NCBI RefSeq assembly: GCF_014201415.1
Contig: NZ_JACHEH010000003.1
Span: 480,973-544,972, forward strand
Length of the DNA: 64,000 bases
From: Chelatococcus composti
GTDB taxonomy: Bacteria > Pseudomonadota > Alphaproteobacteria > Rhizobiales > Beijerinckiaceae
Direction of reading: 5' to 3'
Shown: positions 8,478 to 20,914 of the stretch, piece after piece
How the letters are laid out: each line of letters starts with the position of its first letter
Position numbering within the stretch: the stretch's first letter is position 1
The notes under the pieces: generated by a model
Database searches by the model: none
Told to the model about the DNA's origin: nothing
Seen by the model: only the letters and a program-made list of their open reading frames with translations
Program-made: the position numbers and the translations under genes

Positions 8478-9176
8478 ATGCAACTGTCGATCGCCGAGAT
8501 AGCGTCCGCGTTCCCCAGGTTCCGCGTGGCGGTGGTAGCGGTCGACGATCTCGCAATCACCGGCGCGCGTCCGCAGGCGCTCGATGCGCTCATTGCCGCG
8601 CGCGAGGCGGCCTGTCGGGAACGATGGGGCCATCTGGAGCTGTCGCAGGTGCCGGGCATTGCGGTCTGGCGCGAGGCCTACAAGGCCTTCGGCATCAAGA
8701 AGACGAGCTATCGCTCCTCAGTCGAGCGGCTGGTGAAGCGCGTCCTCGCCGGCGAGCGGCTGCCCGTCGTCAACAGCTTCGTCGATCTCTACAACGCCGT
8801 GTCCTTGGAACACGTCTTCTGCTGCGGGGCCGACGACCTCGACAAGGTGGCTCCGCCGCTCGCCTTCCGCTTCGCCCGGGAGGGGGACAGCTTCCGCGAC
8901 ATGGCCGCCGGCGGCGCGGAGGAGGATCCGCCGAAGCAGGGCGAGGTCGTCTATGCCGACACCCGCCACGTGCTCTGCCGGCGCTGGAACTGGCGGCAGG
9001 ATGCGCGCACCGGCATCGATCTCGGCACCAGGCGTGCCGTGGTGACCATCCAGGCCAACGGTGTCGGTGATCTCGAGGCGGCGATCGCCGATTTCTCGGC
9101 GCTCGTCGCCGAGTATTGCGGCGGCCGCTGCCGCGTGGCCATCGCCGACCAGGCGACGCCGGTCGTCACCCTCTGA
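8478..9176 (+). CDS. B3/4 (tRNA-editing-like) domain protein
   Basis: 232 residues from the ATG at 8478 (GAGG six bases upstream). It matches the stand-alone B3/4 family: WREAYKAFGIKKTSYRSSVE, then LPVVNSFVDLYNAVSLEHVF, then GADDLD, GEVVYAD and CRRWNWRQDARTGID. The B3/4 domain is the editing module of the phenylalanyl-tRNA synthetase beta chain, so free-standing copies may hydrolyse mischarged tRNA or bind amino acids; the real role of this family is not established. It follows amn at 90 bases on the same strand. Confidence 0.85.
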   Translation: MQLSIAEIASAFPRFRVAVVAVDDLAITGARPQALDALIAAREAACRERWGHLELSQVPGIAVWREAYKAFGIKKTSYRSSVERLVKRVLAGERLPVVNSFVDLYNAVSLEHVFCCGADDLDKVAPPLAFRFAREGDSFRDMAAGGAEEDPPKQGEVVYADTRHVLCRRWNWRQDARTGIDLGTRRAVVTIQANGVGDLEAAIADFSALVAEYCGGRCRVAIADQATPVVTL

Positions 9177-9180
9177 GCCG

Positions 9181-9416
9181 TCAGCGCTCGGCGCGCAACG
9201 CTGCGGCGAGTGTGCGCAGCGCCAATTGCGTGCGCGGGTTGCTCGCCCGGCTGAAGCACGATGGGGGAAGGCGGGAAGTCGGGCAGACCCCAGGCCAGCC
9301 CAATGTCGGGCGGCGCATGCCTGGGCGATGCGGCGGGCGAGCGGCGCGACGGCGAGCCCCGCCTCCACTGCCACGACGGCGGCGATGCCGCTGCCGACCA
9401 GGCCTATGCCGCTGCT
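9181..9416 (-). pseudogene. Frameshifted C-terminal remnant of a LysR-family regulator
   Basis: Three minus-strand frames read in turn give a LysR effector-domain C-terminus. Bases about 9416-9318 give SSGIGLVGSG, IAAVVAVEAG and LAVAPLARRI. After a one-base shift, bases about 9312-9240 give DIGLAWGLPDFPPSPIVLQP. After a second shift, bases about 9237-9181 give NPRTQLALRTLAAALRAER and a stop. This matches the usual GLGVAVLPRR, then LPxLPP, then LxxxL order of LysR proteins. The DNA-binding part and most of the sensor are missing; the tautomerase gene begins where they would be. No single open frame spans it. It is convergent with the B3/4 gene. Confidence 0.55.
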
Positions 9417-9487
9417 GACCACGCACCATGTTATCTTCAATGGATCGGGCGCGGTAGCCTCGGCGCCCGCTGGAGGAGGCGAGGGCC

Positions 9488-9901
9488 ATGCCGATCATTG
9501 AAGTGAAGTATGCCGCTGCGCAGGGGCGGCGTGTCGCACGCAGCGATATCGCGAAGGCGGCGAGCGCGCTTGCCGCCGATGTGCTGGGCAAGTCGCCGGC
9601 CGTCACCGCCGTGGTGGTGGAGGAGGTGGCGGCGCAGAACTGGTTCTGTGGGGGTCGCGCCCTCGCCGAGAGCGGCCTTGCGAGTTTCTGGCTGTCCATC
9701 CGCATCACGGAAGGCACGAACACCCGCGCCGAGATGGGCGACTTCGTCGCCGCGACCTTCTCGGCCATGGGCAGCCTGCTCGGGCCGGTGCACGAGGAGA
9801 GCTACGTGCATGTGATGGAGGCGCGCGGTTTCGCCTATGGCTATGGCGGCCGCACGCAGGACGAGCGGGAGACTGGAAGGCGCGCAGGCGCGACGGCCTG
9901 A
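9488..9901 (+). CDS. 4-oxalocrotonate tautomerase-superfamily protein
   Basis: 137 residues. After Met removal the N-terminus would be Pro-1 (MPIIEVKYAAAQGRRV), the catalytic residue of the superfamily. The length fits two fused beta-alpha-beta units (about 1-62 and 68-125), as in the cis-CaaD/MSAD-like single-chain members; the second unit has no proline start. GGAGG lies about nine bases before the ATG. The substrate is not predictable. It is adjacent to a LysR remnant, which may once have controlled it divergently (inference). Confidence 0.75.
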   Translation: MPIIEVKYAAAQGRRVARSDIAKAASALAADVLGKSPAVTAVVVEEVAAQNWFCGGRALAESGLASFWLSIRITEGTNTRAEMGDFVAATFSAMGSLLGPVHEESYVHVMEARGFAYGYGGRTQDERETGRRAGATA

Positions 9902-10002
9902 GGTGAGGCAAGGGACGAGGCCGGCCCGGCTCGGTCCTTCGCCATCCGCTGCACACCATTTGTCGGCAGCGCGGCGTTCTTCCTTGCATCTGTCTCAGGT
10001 TC

Positions 10003-10022
10003 ATATAAACATATGTTTATAT
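10003..10022. promoter_or_regulatory. Perfect 20-bp palindrome, probable SahR-type operator
   Basis: ATATAAACATATGTTTATAT is its own reverse complement and ends 16 bases before the ATG of the ArsR-methyltransferase gene. It stands out as pure A+T-rich symmetry in G+C-rich surroundings. Size, symmetry and place suit autoregulation by an ArsR-family dimer, and through it control of the downstream metF and metH. Confidence 0.7.
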
Positions 10023-10038
10023 CTGTTGGACCAGAGCG

Positions 10039-11052
10039 ATGCGCCAGCCGCTGTCACTGCCATTCACGACGGTTCTTGCCGGGCTCAAGGCCGCGGCGGA
10101 GGAGACGCGCCTGCGCATCCTGGCACTGCTCGCGGACGGTGAGCTCAACGTTTCCGATCTCACCGACATCCTCGGCCAGTCGCAGCCGCGCATCTCGCGC
10201 CATCTGAAGCTGCTTACCGAGGCCGGGCTCGTCGAGCGCCACCGCGAGGGGGCGTGGGCTTTCTTCCGCCTCGACCACCGCAACGGGGCCGCGGCGGCGA
10301 TCCGCGCGGTGCTTGAGAGCCTCGATCACGACGACCAGCAGCTCGCTGCCGACCGGGCGCGCCTTGCCGCCGTGCGCAAGGCGCGGGCCGAGAGCGCGCA
10401 GGCCTTCTTCGCGCGCCTCGCCGCGGACTGGGATCGCATCCGTTCGCTCCATGTCTCGGAGGAGGCGGTGGAGCAGGCGGTGCGGGAGACGATCGGCGAC
10501 AAGCCGGTCAATGCCTTTCTCGATCTTGGCACCGGCACGGGGCGCATGCTGCAGCTCGTGGCGCCGCTCGCCCGCCGGGCGGTGGCTGTCGACGCCAACC
10601 ATGCCATGCTCTCCGTCGCGCGGGCCAACATCGAGCGCGCCGGCCTCTCGGGCATCGAGCTGCGCCAGGGCGACATCTACGCCCTGCCGGTCGAGCGCAA
10701 TGCCTTCGACCTCGTGCTCGTGCATCAGGTACTGCACTATCTCGACGATCCCGCGCGGGCCATCCGCGAGGCGGCGGCGGTGCTGGCGCCGGGCGGGCGC
10801 CTGCTGGTCGTCGACTTCGCGCCCCACGAGCTCGAATTCCTGCGCGCCGAGCATGCCCACCGTCGCCTCGGCTTCGCCCATGAGCAGATCGCCCAGTGGT
10901 TTGCCGAGGCGGGGCTCGAGCTCGTCTCGACGCGTGAGCTGAAGCCGCCGCGCGACGAGACCGACAAGCTCACCGTCTGCCTGTGGCTGGCGCGCGACAG
11001 GCGCGTCGTCACCGACTGGCCATTGCAAGCACCCGAGAAAGAGGTCGCCTGA
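10039..11052 (+). CDS. ArsR-type regulator fused to a SAM-dependent methyltransferase domain (SahR-like)
   Basis: 337 residues. About 14-90 is an ArsR winged helix (LRILALLADGELNVSDLTDI, then LGQSQPRISRHLKLLTEAG), with no obvious metal-binding cysteines. About 150-290 is a class I methyltransferase fold: FLDLGTGTGRMLQLV, VDANHAML, then GDIYALP and VHQVLHYLDDP. It sits directly upstream of metF (one-base overlap) and metH. SahR, an ArsR-family repressor sensing S-adenosylhomocysteine and controlling SAM-cycle genes, is known in proteobacteria, and the context matches. Whether the methyltransferase domain is catalytic or only senses SAM/SAH cannot be told. A perfect palindrome lies just upstream. 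Confidence 0.8.
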   Translation: MRQPLSLPFTTVLAGLKAAAEETRLRILALLADGELNVSDLTDILGQSQPRISRHLKLLTEAGLVERHREGAWAFFRLDHRNGAAAAIRAVLESLDHDDQQLAADRARLAAVRKARAESAQAFFARLAADWDRIRSLHVSEEAVEQAVRETIGDKPVNAFLDLGTGTGRMLQLVAPLARRAVAVDANHAMLSVARANIERAGLSGIELRQGDIYALPVERNAFDLVLVHQVLHYLDDPARAIREAAAVLAPGGRLLVVDFAPHELEFLRAEHAHRRLGFAHEQIAQWFAEAGLELVSTRELKPPRDETDKLTVCLWLARDRRVVTDWPLQAPEKEVA

Positions 11053-11978
11053 TGTCGCACGCCCCCTTCCGCCCCAGCCGTCGTGGCGCGTGCCCGGTGC
11101 GCGTCTCCTTCGAGTTCTTCCCGCCGAAGACCCCGGAGATGGAGGAGACGCTGTGGGCGTCGATCAAGCGGCTGGCGCCGCTCGGGCCTCACTTCGTCTC
11201 CGTTACCTACGGGGCGGGCGGCTCGACGCGCGAGCGCACGCACGCGACCGTCAAGCGCCTCGTCGAGGAGACGTCGCTCGCGCCGGCGGCGCACCTCACC
11301 TGCGTCTCGGCTACGCGGGAGGAGGTGAACGAGGTGGTGCGCGCCTATTGGGAAGCGGGCGTGCGCCATATCGTGGCCCTGCGGGGTGACCCGGCCGAAG
11401 GCATCGGCGCCGCCTTCAGGCCGCATCCCGGCGGCTACGAGGGCTCACCGGAGCTCGTCGCCGGCATCCGCGCCATCGCCGATTTCGACGTCTCGGTCTC
11501 GGCCTATCCCGAGAAGCACCCCGAGAGCGTCTCCATCGACGCCGACATCGAGCTTCTAAAGCGCAAGGTGGATGCGGGCGCCTCGCGTGCCATCACCCAG
11601 TTCTTCTTCGACAACGACGTCTATTTCCGCTACCTCGACAAGGTGCGGGCCCGCGGCATCGACATCCCCATCGTGCCGGGCATCCTGCCGGTGCAGAACT
11701 TCAAGCAGGCGGCCAACTTCGCCGCGCGCGCGGGGGCGAGCGTCCCGGCCTGGCTGGCGAACCGCTTCGACGGCCTCGACAACGACGTTGAGACGCGCCG
11801 CCTCATCGCCGCGGCTGTGGCGGCGGAGCAGGTGATCGACCTCGTCGACCGCGGCGTGACGGATCTGCACTTCTACACGATGAACCGCGCCGACCTCGTC
11901 TATGCCATCTGCCACCTGCTCGGCCTGCGGCCGACGACGGCGGAGGCCGAGCCCGTGGCCGCTGTGGCGGTGGCGTAA
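11052..11978 (+). CDS. metF: 5,10-methylenetetrahydrofolate reductase
   Basis: 308 residues from the ATG at 11052, which shares one base with the TGA of the regulator gene; AGAGGT lies upstream. Family motifs: [18 protein letters not shown] at the N-terminus, [33 protein letters not shown], and [15 protein letters not shown]. The enzyme uses FAD to make 5-methyl-THF, the methyl donor for MetH encoded next. The Ala/Val-rich tail after LLGLRP is not conserved. Confidence 0.95.
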   Translation: MSHAPFRPSRRGACPVRVSFEFFPPKTPEMEETLWASIKRLAPLGPHFVSVTYGAGGSTRERTHATVKRLVEETSLAPAAHLTCVSATREEVNEVVRAYWEAGVRHIVALRGDPAEGIGAAFRPHPGGYEGSPELVAGIRAIADFDVSVSAYPEKHPESVSIDADIELLKRKVDAGASRAITQFFFDNDVYFRYLDKVRARGIDIPIVPGILPVQNFKQAANFAARAGASVPAWLANRFDGLDNDVETRRLIAAAVAAEQVIDLVDRGVTDLHFYTMNRADLVYAICHLLGLRPTTAEAEPVAAVAVA

Positions 11979-12000
11979 CCCTTTCGAAGGTTCTTTTCAC

Positions 12001-15744
<3,744 letters not shown>

Positions 15745-15756
15745 GCCGGCGCGCCA

Positions 15757-16545
15757 TCATGCGATGGTGGTCGCTTCCGGGCGGCTGGCGATGAGGTCGC
15801 GCAAGGTGGTGATGGTCGAGGCGTCTGCGATGCCGTCGACGCGCTCGGGCCGGAAGTGACGCTGGAAGGCGGTGACAACAGCCTTCGTCGCCTCGTCATA
15901 GATGCCGGAGATGGGCACGTCGTAGCCATACATGGCGAGCATCGCCTGCAGCGCCTCGATCGGCTGGCCACGCTCGCCGGGACTGAGGAAGCGCCCGCTG
16001 CGGATCGGGGCGGGGCGCACGAAATGGCCGACGCCGGCGCGGTGGAGCTCCTCCCACGGAAAGAGTTCGCCCGGATCCTGCTTGCGCAGCGGGGCCACGT
16101 CCGAATGCCCGAGGACGCGGTCGGCCCGGATCGACCAGCGGTTGATGATGTCGCGGCAGAGTGCGACGACGGCTGCGATCTGCGCCGCAGGGTAGGGCGG
16201 CAGGCCGCCGTCGTGGCCGGGGTTGGCGATCTCGATGCCGATGGAGGCCGAGTTGATGTCGCGCTCGCCCGTCCAGCAGGCCTTGCCCGCATGCCAGGCG
16301 CGGCGCGCCTCGGGCACGAGCTGCAGCACATGGCCATTCTCGAAGACGAAATAGTGCGCCGAGACCTCGGTGGTGGGGTTGCACAGGCGCTGCAGCGCCT
16401 CGCCGGCATCGGCCATGCCGGTGTAATGCAGTACCAGCATGTCGGGCCGGCGCGGCCTGCCGTCCGCTGTCAGCCGCTCACTGTGGTTGGGGGATGCAAA
16501 CACCTTGGCGGCGACGGGGCTGTCGGGAGTGGGCTGCTGGCTCAT
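15757..16545 (-). CDS. N-acetylmuramoyl-L-alanine amidase (Amidase_2) with peptidoglycan-binding domain
   Basis: 262 residues. An Amidase_2 domain (about 15-170) has LHYTGMADAGEALQRLCNP and SAHYFVFENG, with zinc-binding His in LHYTG and in VLGHSDVAPLRKQDPGELFP. A C-terminal PG_binding_1 module (about 190-255) reads RGQPIEALQAMLAMYGYDVP, then ISGIYDEATKAVVTAFQRHF. There is no signal peptide, so it resembles AmpD/AmiD-type enzymes that cleave anhydro-muropeptides during recycling; the exact compartment is uncertain. The start overlaps the stop of the upstream DnaJ-like gene (ATGA). Confidence 0.9.
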   Translation of the reverse strand: MSQQPTPDSPVAAKVFASPNHSERLTADGRPRRPDMLVLHYTGMADAGEALQRLCNPTTEVSAHYFVFENGHVLQLVPEARRAWHAGKACWTGERDINSASIGIEIANPGHDGGLPPYPAAQIAAVVALCRDIINRWSIRADRVLGHSDVAPLRKQDPGELFPWEELHRAGVGHFVRPAPIRSGRFLSPGERGQPIEALQAMLAMYGYDVPISGIYDEATKAVVTAFQRHFRPERVDGIADASTITTLRDLIASRPEATTIA

Positions 16546-17297
16546 GACGCGGTCTCTGCGGGGTCTTTCTCGTTCATGCGGCGCTGGCGCACGATCTCGT
16601 CCCAGGCGGCATTGAGGGCGGCGGCACGCTCGGTGGCGATGCGCACGGCCTCCGCTGGCAGGCCGCGGGCGATCTGCCGGTCCGGGTGGCTCTCGGCGAT
16701 GCGCTTGCGGTAGAGGCGGCGCAGCTCCTCGTCGCTCATGCCCCGGTCTGCCCCCAGGATGACATAGGGATCGTCGGCGCGATGCACGTGCCGCGCCTCG
16801 ATGCGGCGGAAATCCTCGTCACTCAGGCCGAAGATGGCGGCGACGGTCGAGAGGTAGGCGAGCTCGTCCTCGTGCAGGGCGCCGTCGGCCGCCGCGATGA
16901 GGAAAAGGCCATCGAGGACGTCCTCAAGCAGCGCAGGCTCGTCGGCGAACAGCGTGGCGAGCTGGCGGGCATAGGCCTCGAAGCCGGCGGTGGTCGCCTT
17001 GGCAATGTTGAAGAGGCGGGAGATCTGGGCGAATTCCTCGGCCGGCGCGTCGATGATGGCATGGAAGGCGCGGATCTCGGAGCCCGTGACCACGCCGTCG
17101 GCCTTCGCCATCTTGGCCGCGAGCGCGACGAGACCGGTCGTGAACACGACCTGCCGCGGCGGCGGCCGGAAGAGGGCATTTGCGTCGTCGATCAGCAAAT
17201 GCCCTGCAAGAGCGCCGATGAGGGCGCCCAGCGGCCCGCCGATGGCCAGCCCGATGCCGGCGCCGCCGAGCTTGCCCCAGCCGAATTTATCCCACAT
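16542..17297 (-). CDS. DjlA-like protein: TerB-type domain plus C-terminal J domain
   Basis: 251 residues. The N-terminus has a Gly-rich hydrophobic segment (about 7-37). About 50-165 is a TerB-like helical domain with the acidic KADGVVTGSEIRAF and AAADGALHEDELAYL repeats. The C-terminus (about 185-250) is a J domain with the HPD tripeptide in RIAESHPDRQIARG. DjlA-type co-chaperones stimulate DnaK ATPase at the inner membrane. The stop overlaps the amidase start by four bases, so the two are translationally coupled. Confidence 0.88.
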   Translation of the reverse strand: MWDKFGWGKLGGAGIGLAIGGPLGALIGALAGHLLIDDANALFRPPPRQVVFTTGLVALAAKMAKADGVVTGSEIRAFHAIIDAPAEEFAQISRLFNIAKATTAGFEAYARQLATLFADEPALLEDVLDGLFLIAAADGALHEDELAYLSTVAAIFGLSDEDFRRIEARHVHRADDPYVILGADRGMSDEELRRLYRKRIAESHPDRQIARGLPAEAVRIATERAAALNAAWDEIVRQRRMNEKDPAETAS

Positions 17298-17476
17298 GGG
17301 TCGAGACCGTTTCCCGGGTGCTGCCTTTCATGGTGCGACGCTCGCGGCCCTCGTCGTGTCGGGCGGAGCGGCGCCGGTCCACAGCAGGACAGGGGGACAG
17401 CTAGCGGGGCGCCGGGGCCTTGGCAAGGCGGGAAGGGGAGGCGTGCGCGCGGCCAGGCACGGCCGCGCGCCCGTTG
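17298..17476. other. Spacer between glycine-zipper lipoprotein and djlA-like genes
   Basis: About 180 bp, minus-strand orientation of both neighbours. It must hold the leader of the djlA-like gene. No ORF, hairpin or repeat stands out. Confidence 0.3.
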
Positions 17477-17749
17477 TCAGTAACACTCGCGATAGCGACG
17501 GCCGCGATAGTAATAGTACTCGCAGCGCGGGGCAGTTGCCGCTCCGACCACGGCGCCCCCGGCCGCGCCGATAGCACCGCCGACGAGCGCGCCGCCGACG
17601 TCGCCCGTCGCAGCGCCGCCGATGACCGCGCCGGCCGCGCCGCCGATCAGGGCGCCGCCGACAGCCCGATCCTGCGGTGTATTGCAGGCTGTGAGGCCGA
17701 GCGCCATCAGCCCGAGTAGGGCTCCCTGCCAGAGGTGACGCTTCATCAT
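17477..17749 (-). CDS. Small glycine-zipper outer-membrane lipoprotein
   Basis: 90 residues. A lipoprotein signal peptide ends at the lipobox LTAC (Cys-22). The mature part is a glycine zipper (AVGGALIGGAAGAVIGG and its repeats, about 29-73) followed by a Tyr/Arg-rich tail. This is the architecture of SlyB/OsmB-type 17-kDa-surface-antigen proteins and of many alphaproteobacterial small lipoproteins. It is likely lipid-anchored, and the zipper could insert in a membrane; the role is unknown. Its promoter would lie in the A+T-rich region upstream. Confidence 0.75.
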   Translation of the reverse strand: MMKRHLWQGALLGLMALGLTACNTPQDRAVGGALIGGAAGAVIGGAATGDVGGALVGGAIGAAGGAVVGAATAPRCEYYYYRGRRYRECY

Positions 17750-18069
17750 GTTACTCCTGTTTCGCTGGGCTGGCCGCCGTGGGCGCAGCCGAGAATGCCA
17801 TTTTACGCGTCACGAGTTGCAACACAATTTCTCCTCGTCACGCAGTGGTTGCTTTGTGCACCGAAAGTTCTGCAAGTTTCCTGTTGATAATTTCTTATTA
17901 TTACAAATAATAGTATACGCAATATAAATATTTAGCAATGCGGCATTCATAAAAAGTGTATGTCGTCTACTTTAACATTTAAATTCCCCGGCATTGCCCG
18001 ATATATGCCTCATTCGTGAGAGAATTCCTCCGTCTATTCGATGGATATAGCATCAGTGACGGGGTGTTT
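17750..18069. other. A+T-rich divergent intergenic region
   Basis: About 320 bp between a minus-strand lipoprotein and a plus-strand transglycosylase. Bases about 17880-18000 are strikingly A+T-rich against the surroundings. They contain the interrupted palindrome at 17896-17912 and several TATAAT-like hexamers. Likely a divergent promoter region; no ORF is convincing. Confidence 0.5.
17896..17912. promoter_or_regulatory. 7-3-7 inverted repeat (TATTATT aca AATAATA)
   Basis: A perfect dyad in the A+T-rich divergent region between the glycine-zipper lipoprotein and the first lytic transglycosylase. It could be an operator; the binder is unknown. Confidence 0.35.
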
Positions 18070-18615
18070 ATGGTAGGGCGGCTGGCGATCTGTTGCGCCG
18101 CGCTCGCGGTGTCAACTTCGGCCTGCGTTCAGGCGGATGGGGATGGTGCGGCGGGGGTCGCGGGCGACATCGTGGACGCGGTTGTCATGCCGGTTCCGCG
18201 CCCTGCGGATCTCGGCAGGCGCGTGGCGGCGGAGGAGGGGCGGGCACACGTGCGCGCGCTCATCGCTCGCCATGCGGCCGGGCGTGGCGTTCCTGTCGAC
18301 CTCGCCGATGCCGTCGTCCGCCTCGAGAGCAACTACAACCCCCGGGCCCGCAACGGCGACAATCTGGGGCTGACGCAGATCAGTTACGCCACGGCGCGGG
18401 CCTACGGTTACGAGGGACCGCGCGAGGGTCTGCTGGAGCCCGAGACCAATCTGACCTTCGGAATTCGCTATCTCGCCGAGGCCTATCGCCTCGCGGGTGG
18501 GGACACCTGCGGCACCGTCCTTCGCTATCAGGCCGGCCATCGCGCCCGGTCCATGACGGAGGCTGCACGGCGCTATTGCGCAAAGGTGAGGCCCCTGTTG
18601 GCGGCTCGATCATGA
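18070..18615 (+). CDS. Lytic transglycosylase (SLT domain), exported
   Basis: 181 residues from the ATG at 18070 (GGGGT nearby); a GTG at 18016 in frame would add 18 residues but spoil the signal peptide. The signal region ends STSACVQ, possibly an atypical lipobox. The SLT domain (about 80-175) has the catalytic Glu in VRLESNYNPRARNGDN, then LGLTQISYATARAYG and YLAEAYRLAGGDTCG. It would cleave the glycan strands of peptidoglycan with 1,6-anhydro product. It is paralogous to the next gene, so the two look like a tandem duplication. Confidence 0.85.
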   Translation: MVGRLAICCAALAVSTSACVQADGDGAAGVAGDIVDAVVMPVPRPADLGRRVAAEEGRAHVRALIARHAAGRGVPVDLADAVVRLESNYNPRARNGDNLGLTQISYATARAYGYEGPREGLLEPETNLTFGIRYLAEAYRLAGGDTCGTVLRYQAGHRARSMTEAARRYCAKVRPLLAARS

Positions 18616-18740
18616 GGAGAAGCCGCACGACGAGCCAGTAACGGTCGATCCCGAAACAGCGCCGAGTGAAGCATGGCCGGAGCGCCTCGCTCCGGACGGG
18701 ATGTCCTTTTGTGTGTGTAAGGGTGTAAGGAGTACACGTT

Positions 18741-19433
18741 TTGAAGAGTTTGCGATCCGCCGCTTTTGGCATTTCTTCCCTCGTCCTCGTTTCTACAGCG
18801 CCGGCGCTTGCCGAGCAGGCGGACCAGTATGAGGTTCTGTTCCAGCGGCGGACCGATATCAGCAAGATCGAGCAGAGTGTGTCGGCACCCACGCGCGAGG
18901 CAGCCCGCAGGACCGTGAAGGCGCGCACGCGGTCGCACCAGGAGGCGCTCGCCCGGGCCGAGGCGGGCGAGGACAGGGCAGGCCCGAGAAGGGGCCGGAA
19001 CGTGGTGGTCAAGCATGGCCGTGCCTTGGGCTACGTCCACGCCAGCCGCGAGCGCTACCGCGCGCTCATCGCCAGGCATGCCAAGGCGCATGGCCTGCCG
19101 TTTGCCCTCGTCGATGCGGTCGTGCGGGTCGAGAGCCGATACAATCCGCGCGCCTACAACGGTGGCGCCTACGGCCTCATGCAGATCAAGTATCAGACGG
19201 CCCGTGGCCTCGGCTACCGCGGCTCGGCAGCCGGTCTCTATGATCCGGACACCAACCTGCGTTATGCCGTGAAGTATCTCGCCCAGGCCTACCAGCTGTC
19301 GGGCGGGGACACCTGCGCCACCGTGATGCGCTATCAGAGCGGACACTACGCCAAGCGCATGAACAGCGCGAACCGTGCCTATTGCTCCAAGGTTCGTACG
19401 ATCGTCGCGACCCTCGGTTCGCAGGAGTCCTGA
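18741..19433 (+). CDS. Lytic transglycosylase (SLT domain), exported
   Basis: 230 residues with a TTG start at 18741, supported by AAGGAG eight bases upstream. A signal peptide spans about 1-23 (ending APALA). A charged linker (about 45-95) follows, then an SLT domain with catalytic Glu in VRVESRYNPRAYNGGAYG, LMQIKYQTARGLGYRG, and YLAQAYQLSGGDTCATVMRY. The C-terminal half is clearly homologous to the gene just upstream. The different linkers and the 125-bp gap suggest separate expression or placement. Two Cys (in GGDTC and RAYC) are conserved between the copies and may form a disulfide. Confidence 0.88.
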   Translation: MKSLRSAAFGISSLVLVSTAPALAEQADQYEVLFQRRTDISKIEQSVSAPTREAARRTVKARTRSHQEALARAEAGEDRAGPRRGRNVVVKHGRALGYVHASRERYRALIARHAKAHGLPFALVDAVVRVESRYNPRAYNGGAYGLMQIKYQTARGLGYRGSAAGLYDPDTNLRYAVKYLAQAYQLSGGDTCATVMRYQSGHYAKRMNSANRAYCSKVRTIVATLGSQES

Positions 19434-19521
19434 TCGATCCGGCCATGATCCGTGGCGCATGCCGCCGGTGTCCTGCGCACGGCGCTTGACCCCGGCGGGT
19501 GCCATCCCATATCCGGGTTGC

Positions 19522-19917
<396 letters not shown>

Positions 19918-20407
19918 CCTTTCTTCCCCCGCTGTCATCGCAGCAGCTGCGGAGCGCGCCGGCGCCCCGCGTCCTCGTCCGTTCCGCCCTTTCTGCCACG
20001 CGCTGCCGCGCGGGCATGGGAGCGTGCGCCCCCGCGACAGGCATCTGGCACGCCGCCGGTCGCGGGCCCGGACGGATCACCTGCCGGAAATCATTGCCCC
20101 GATTGCGAAAATTCTTTGAGCAAGCCCCCGCGAGGAGGGCTTCCGAAACGCTTCGTTAACCATGTCGCGCTGTCATCGAAGCTGCTTCGACGCTTGCGCC
20201 GGAGTGCTCGATTCCATTGACGACCATAATTTCCCATGATATCCCAAATCATCCCGTCGCTGGACGTCTGGTTCGAGCTTCGCGGGGCCTGCGCCGGGGC
20301 GGCGCCGGGCTCGCGGCCGGTCGGATTCGGCGTTGGCGGCGGGGTGGGGTGCGGCAGTTGGGCCGTGGCTCTGGTGGAAGCGAACGGTGCCGTAAGGGCA
20401 GGGGGCC
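19918..20407. other. Leader and promoter region of the dcw cluster
   Basis: About 490 bp without a convincing gene. A hairpin with 6-bp arms (AAGCCC at 20122-20127, GGGCTT at 20137-20142) could terminate upstream transcription. A TTGACG at 20217 followed 17 bases later by TATCCC is a weak sigma-70-type candidate. Several TGG-rich pentamers lie at 20345-20380, but not with the regular 10-bp period of E. coli MraZ sites. Confidence 0.4.
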
Positions 20408-20914
20408 ATGGACCGCTTCGTGTCCAACTTCACGAACCGGGTGGACGCGAAGGGGCGCGTTTCGATCCCTGCGCCGTTCCGGGCCGTGCTGGCGCGCGAC
20501 GGTTTCGAAGGTCTCTATGTGCATCCGGCGCTCGACGCGCCGGCTCTGGATGCGGGCGGCAACGCCCTGCTGGCGGAGATCGATGCCCTTCTGTCGACGC
20601 TTTCACCCTATTCGGAGGAGCGCGACCATCTCTCGACCGCACTCTTGGGCACCAGCGAGGTGCTCAAGATCGATCCGGAGGGGCGCGTGATCCTCACCGA
20701 CACGCTCAGGGAGCATGCGGGGCTGACCGACGCGGTCACCTTCGTGGGCCACGGGCACAAGTTTCAGCTTTGGGAGCCGGAGCGGTTCCGTGCGCATCTC
20801 GAGGAGGCGCGCGCCAAGGTCCGGGATCTCAAGAAGTCGCTCGGCGCGGTGAGGGGGTTGGCCACGCCTCTCGCCTCGAGGCCGGGCGGCATGCCTCCCG
20901 GAGCGCGGGAATGA
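20408..20914 (+). CDS. mraZ: Transcriptional regulator MraZ
   Basis: 168 residues, first gene of the division/cell-wall cluster. Two swapped-hairpin AbrB-like halves carry the family DxxxR motifs: [15 protein letters not shown] (about 12-26) and [16 protein letters not shown] (about 89-104). Known MraZ proteins bind repeats in their own promoter and repress the dcw operon. The C-terminal tail after about 145 is Pro/Gly-rich and non-conserved. The stop overlaps the rsmH start (ATGA). Confidence 0.95.
   Translation: MDRFVSNFTNRVDAKGRVSIPAPFRAVLARDGFEGLYVHPALDAPALDAGGNALLAEIDALLSTLSPYSEERDHLSTALLGTSEVLKIDPEGRVILTDTLREHAGLTDAVTFVGHGHKFQLWEPERFRAHLEEARAKVRDLKKSLGAVRGLATPLASRPGGMPPGARE

Noticed and set aside
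20345..20380. Possible MraZ-binding TGG-rich repeats before mraZ
   Set aside because: The pentamers do not follow the regular spacing of characterised MraZ sites; in G+C-rich DNA such TGG runs are expected by chance.
20236..20910. In-frame extension of rsmH upstream through mraZ
   Set aside because: It is the alternate frame of mraZ; rsmH family proteins start near HVPVLLGE, matching the ATG at 20911.
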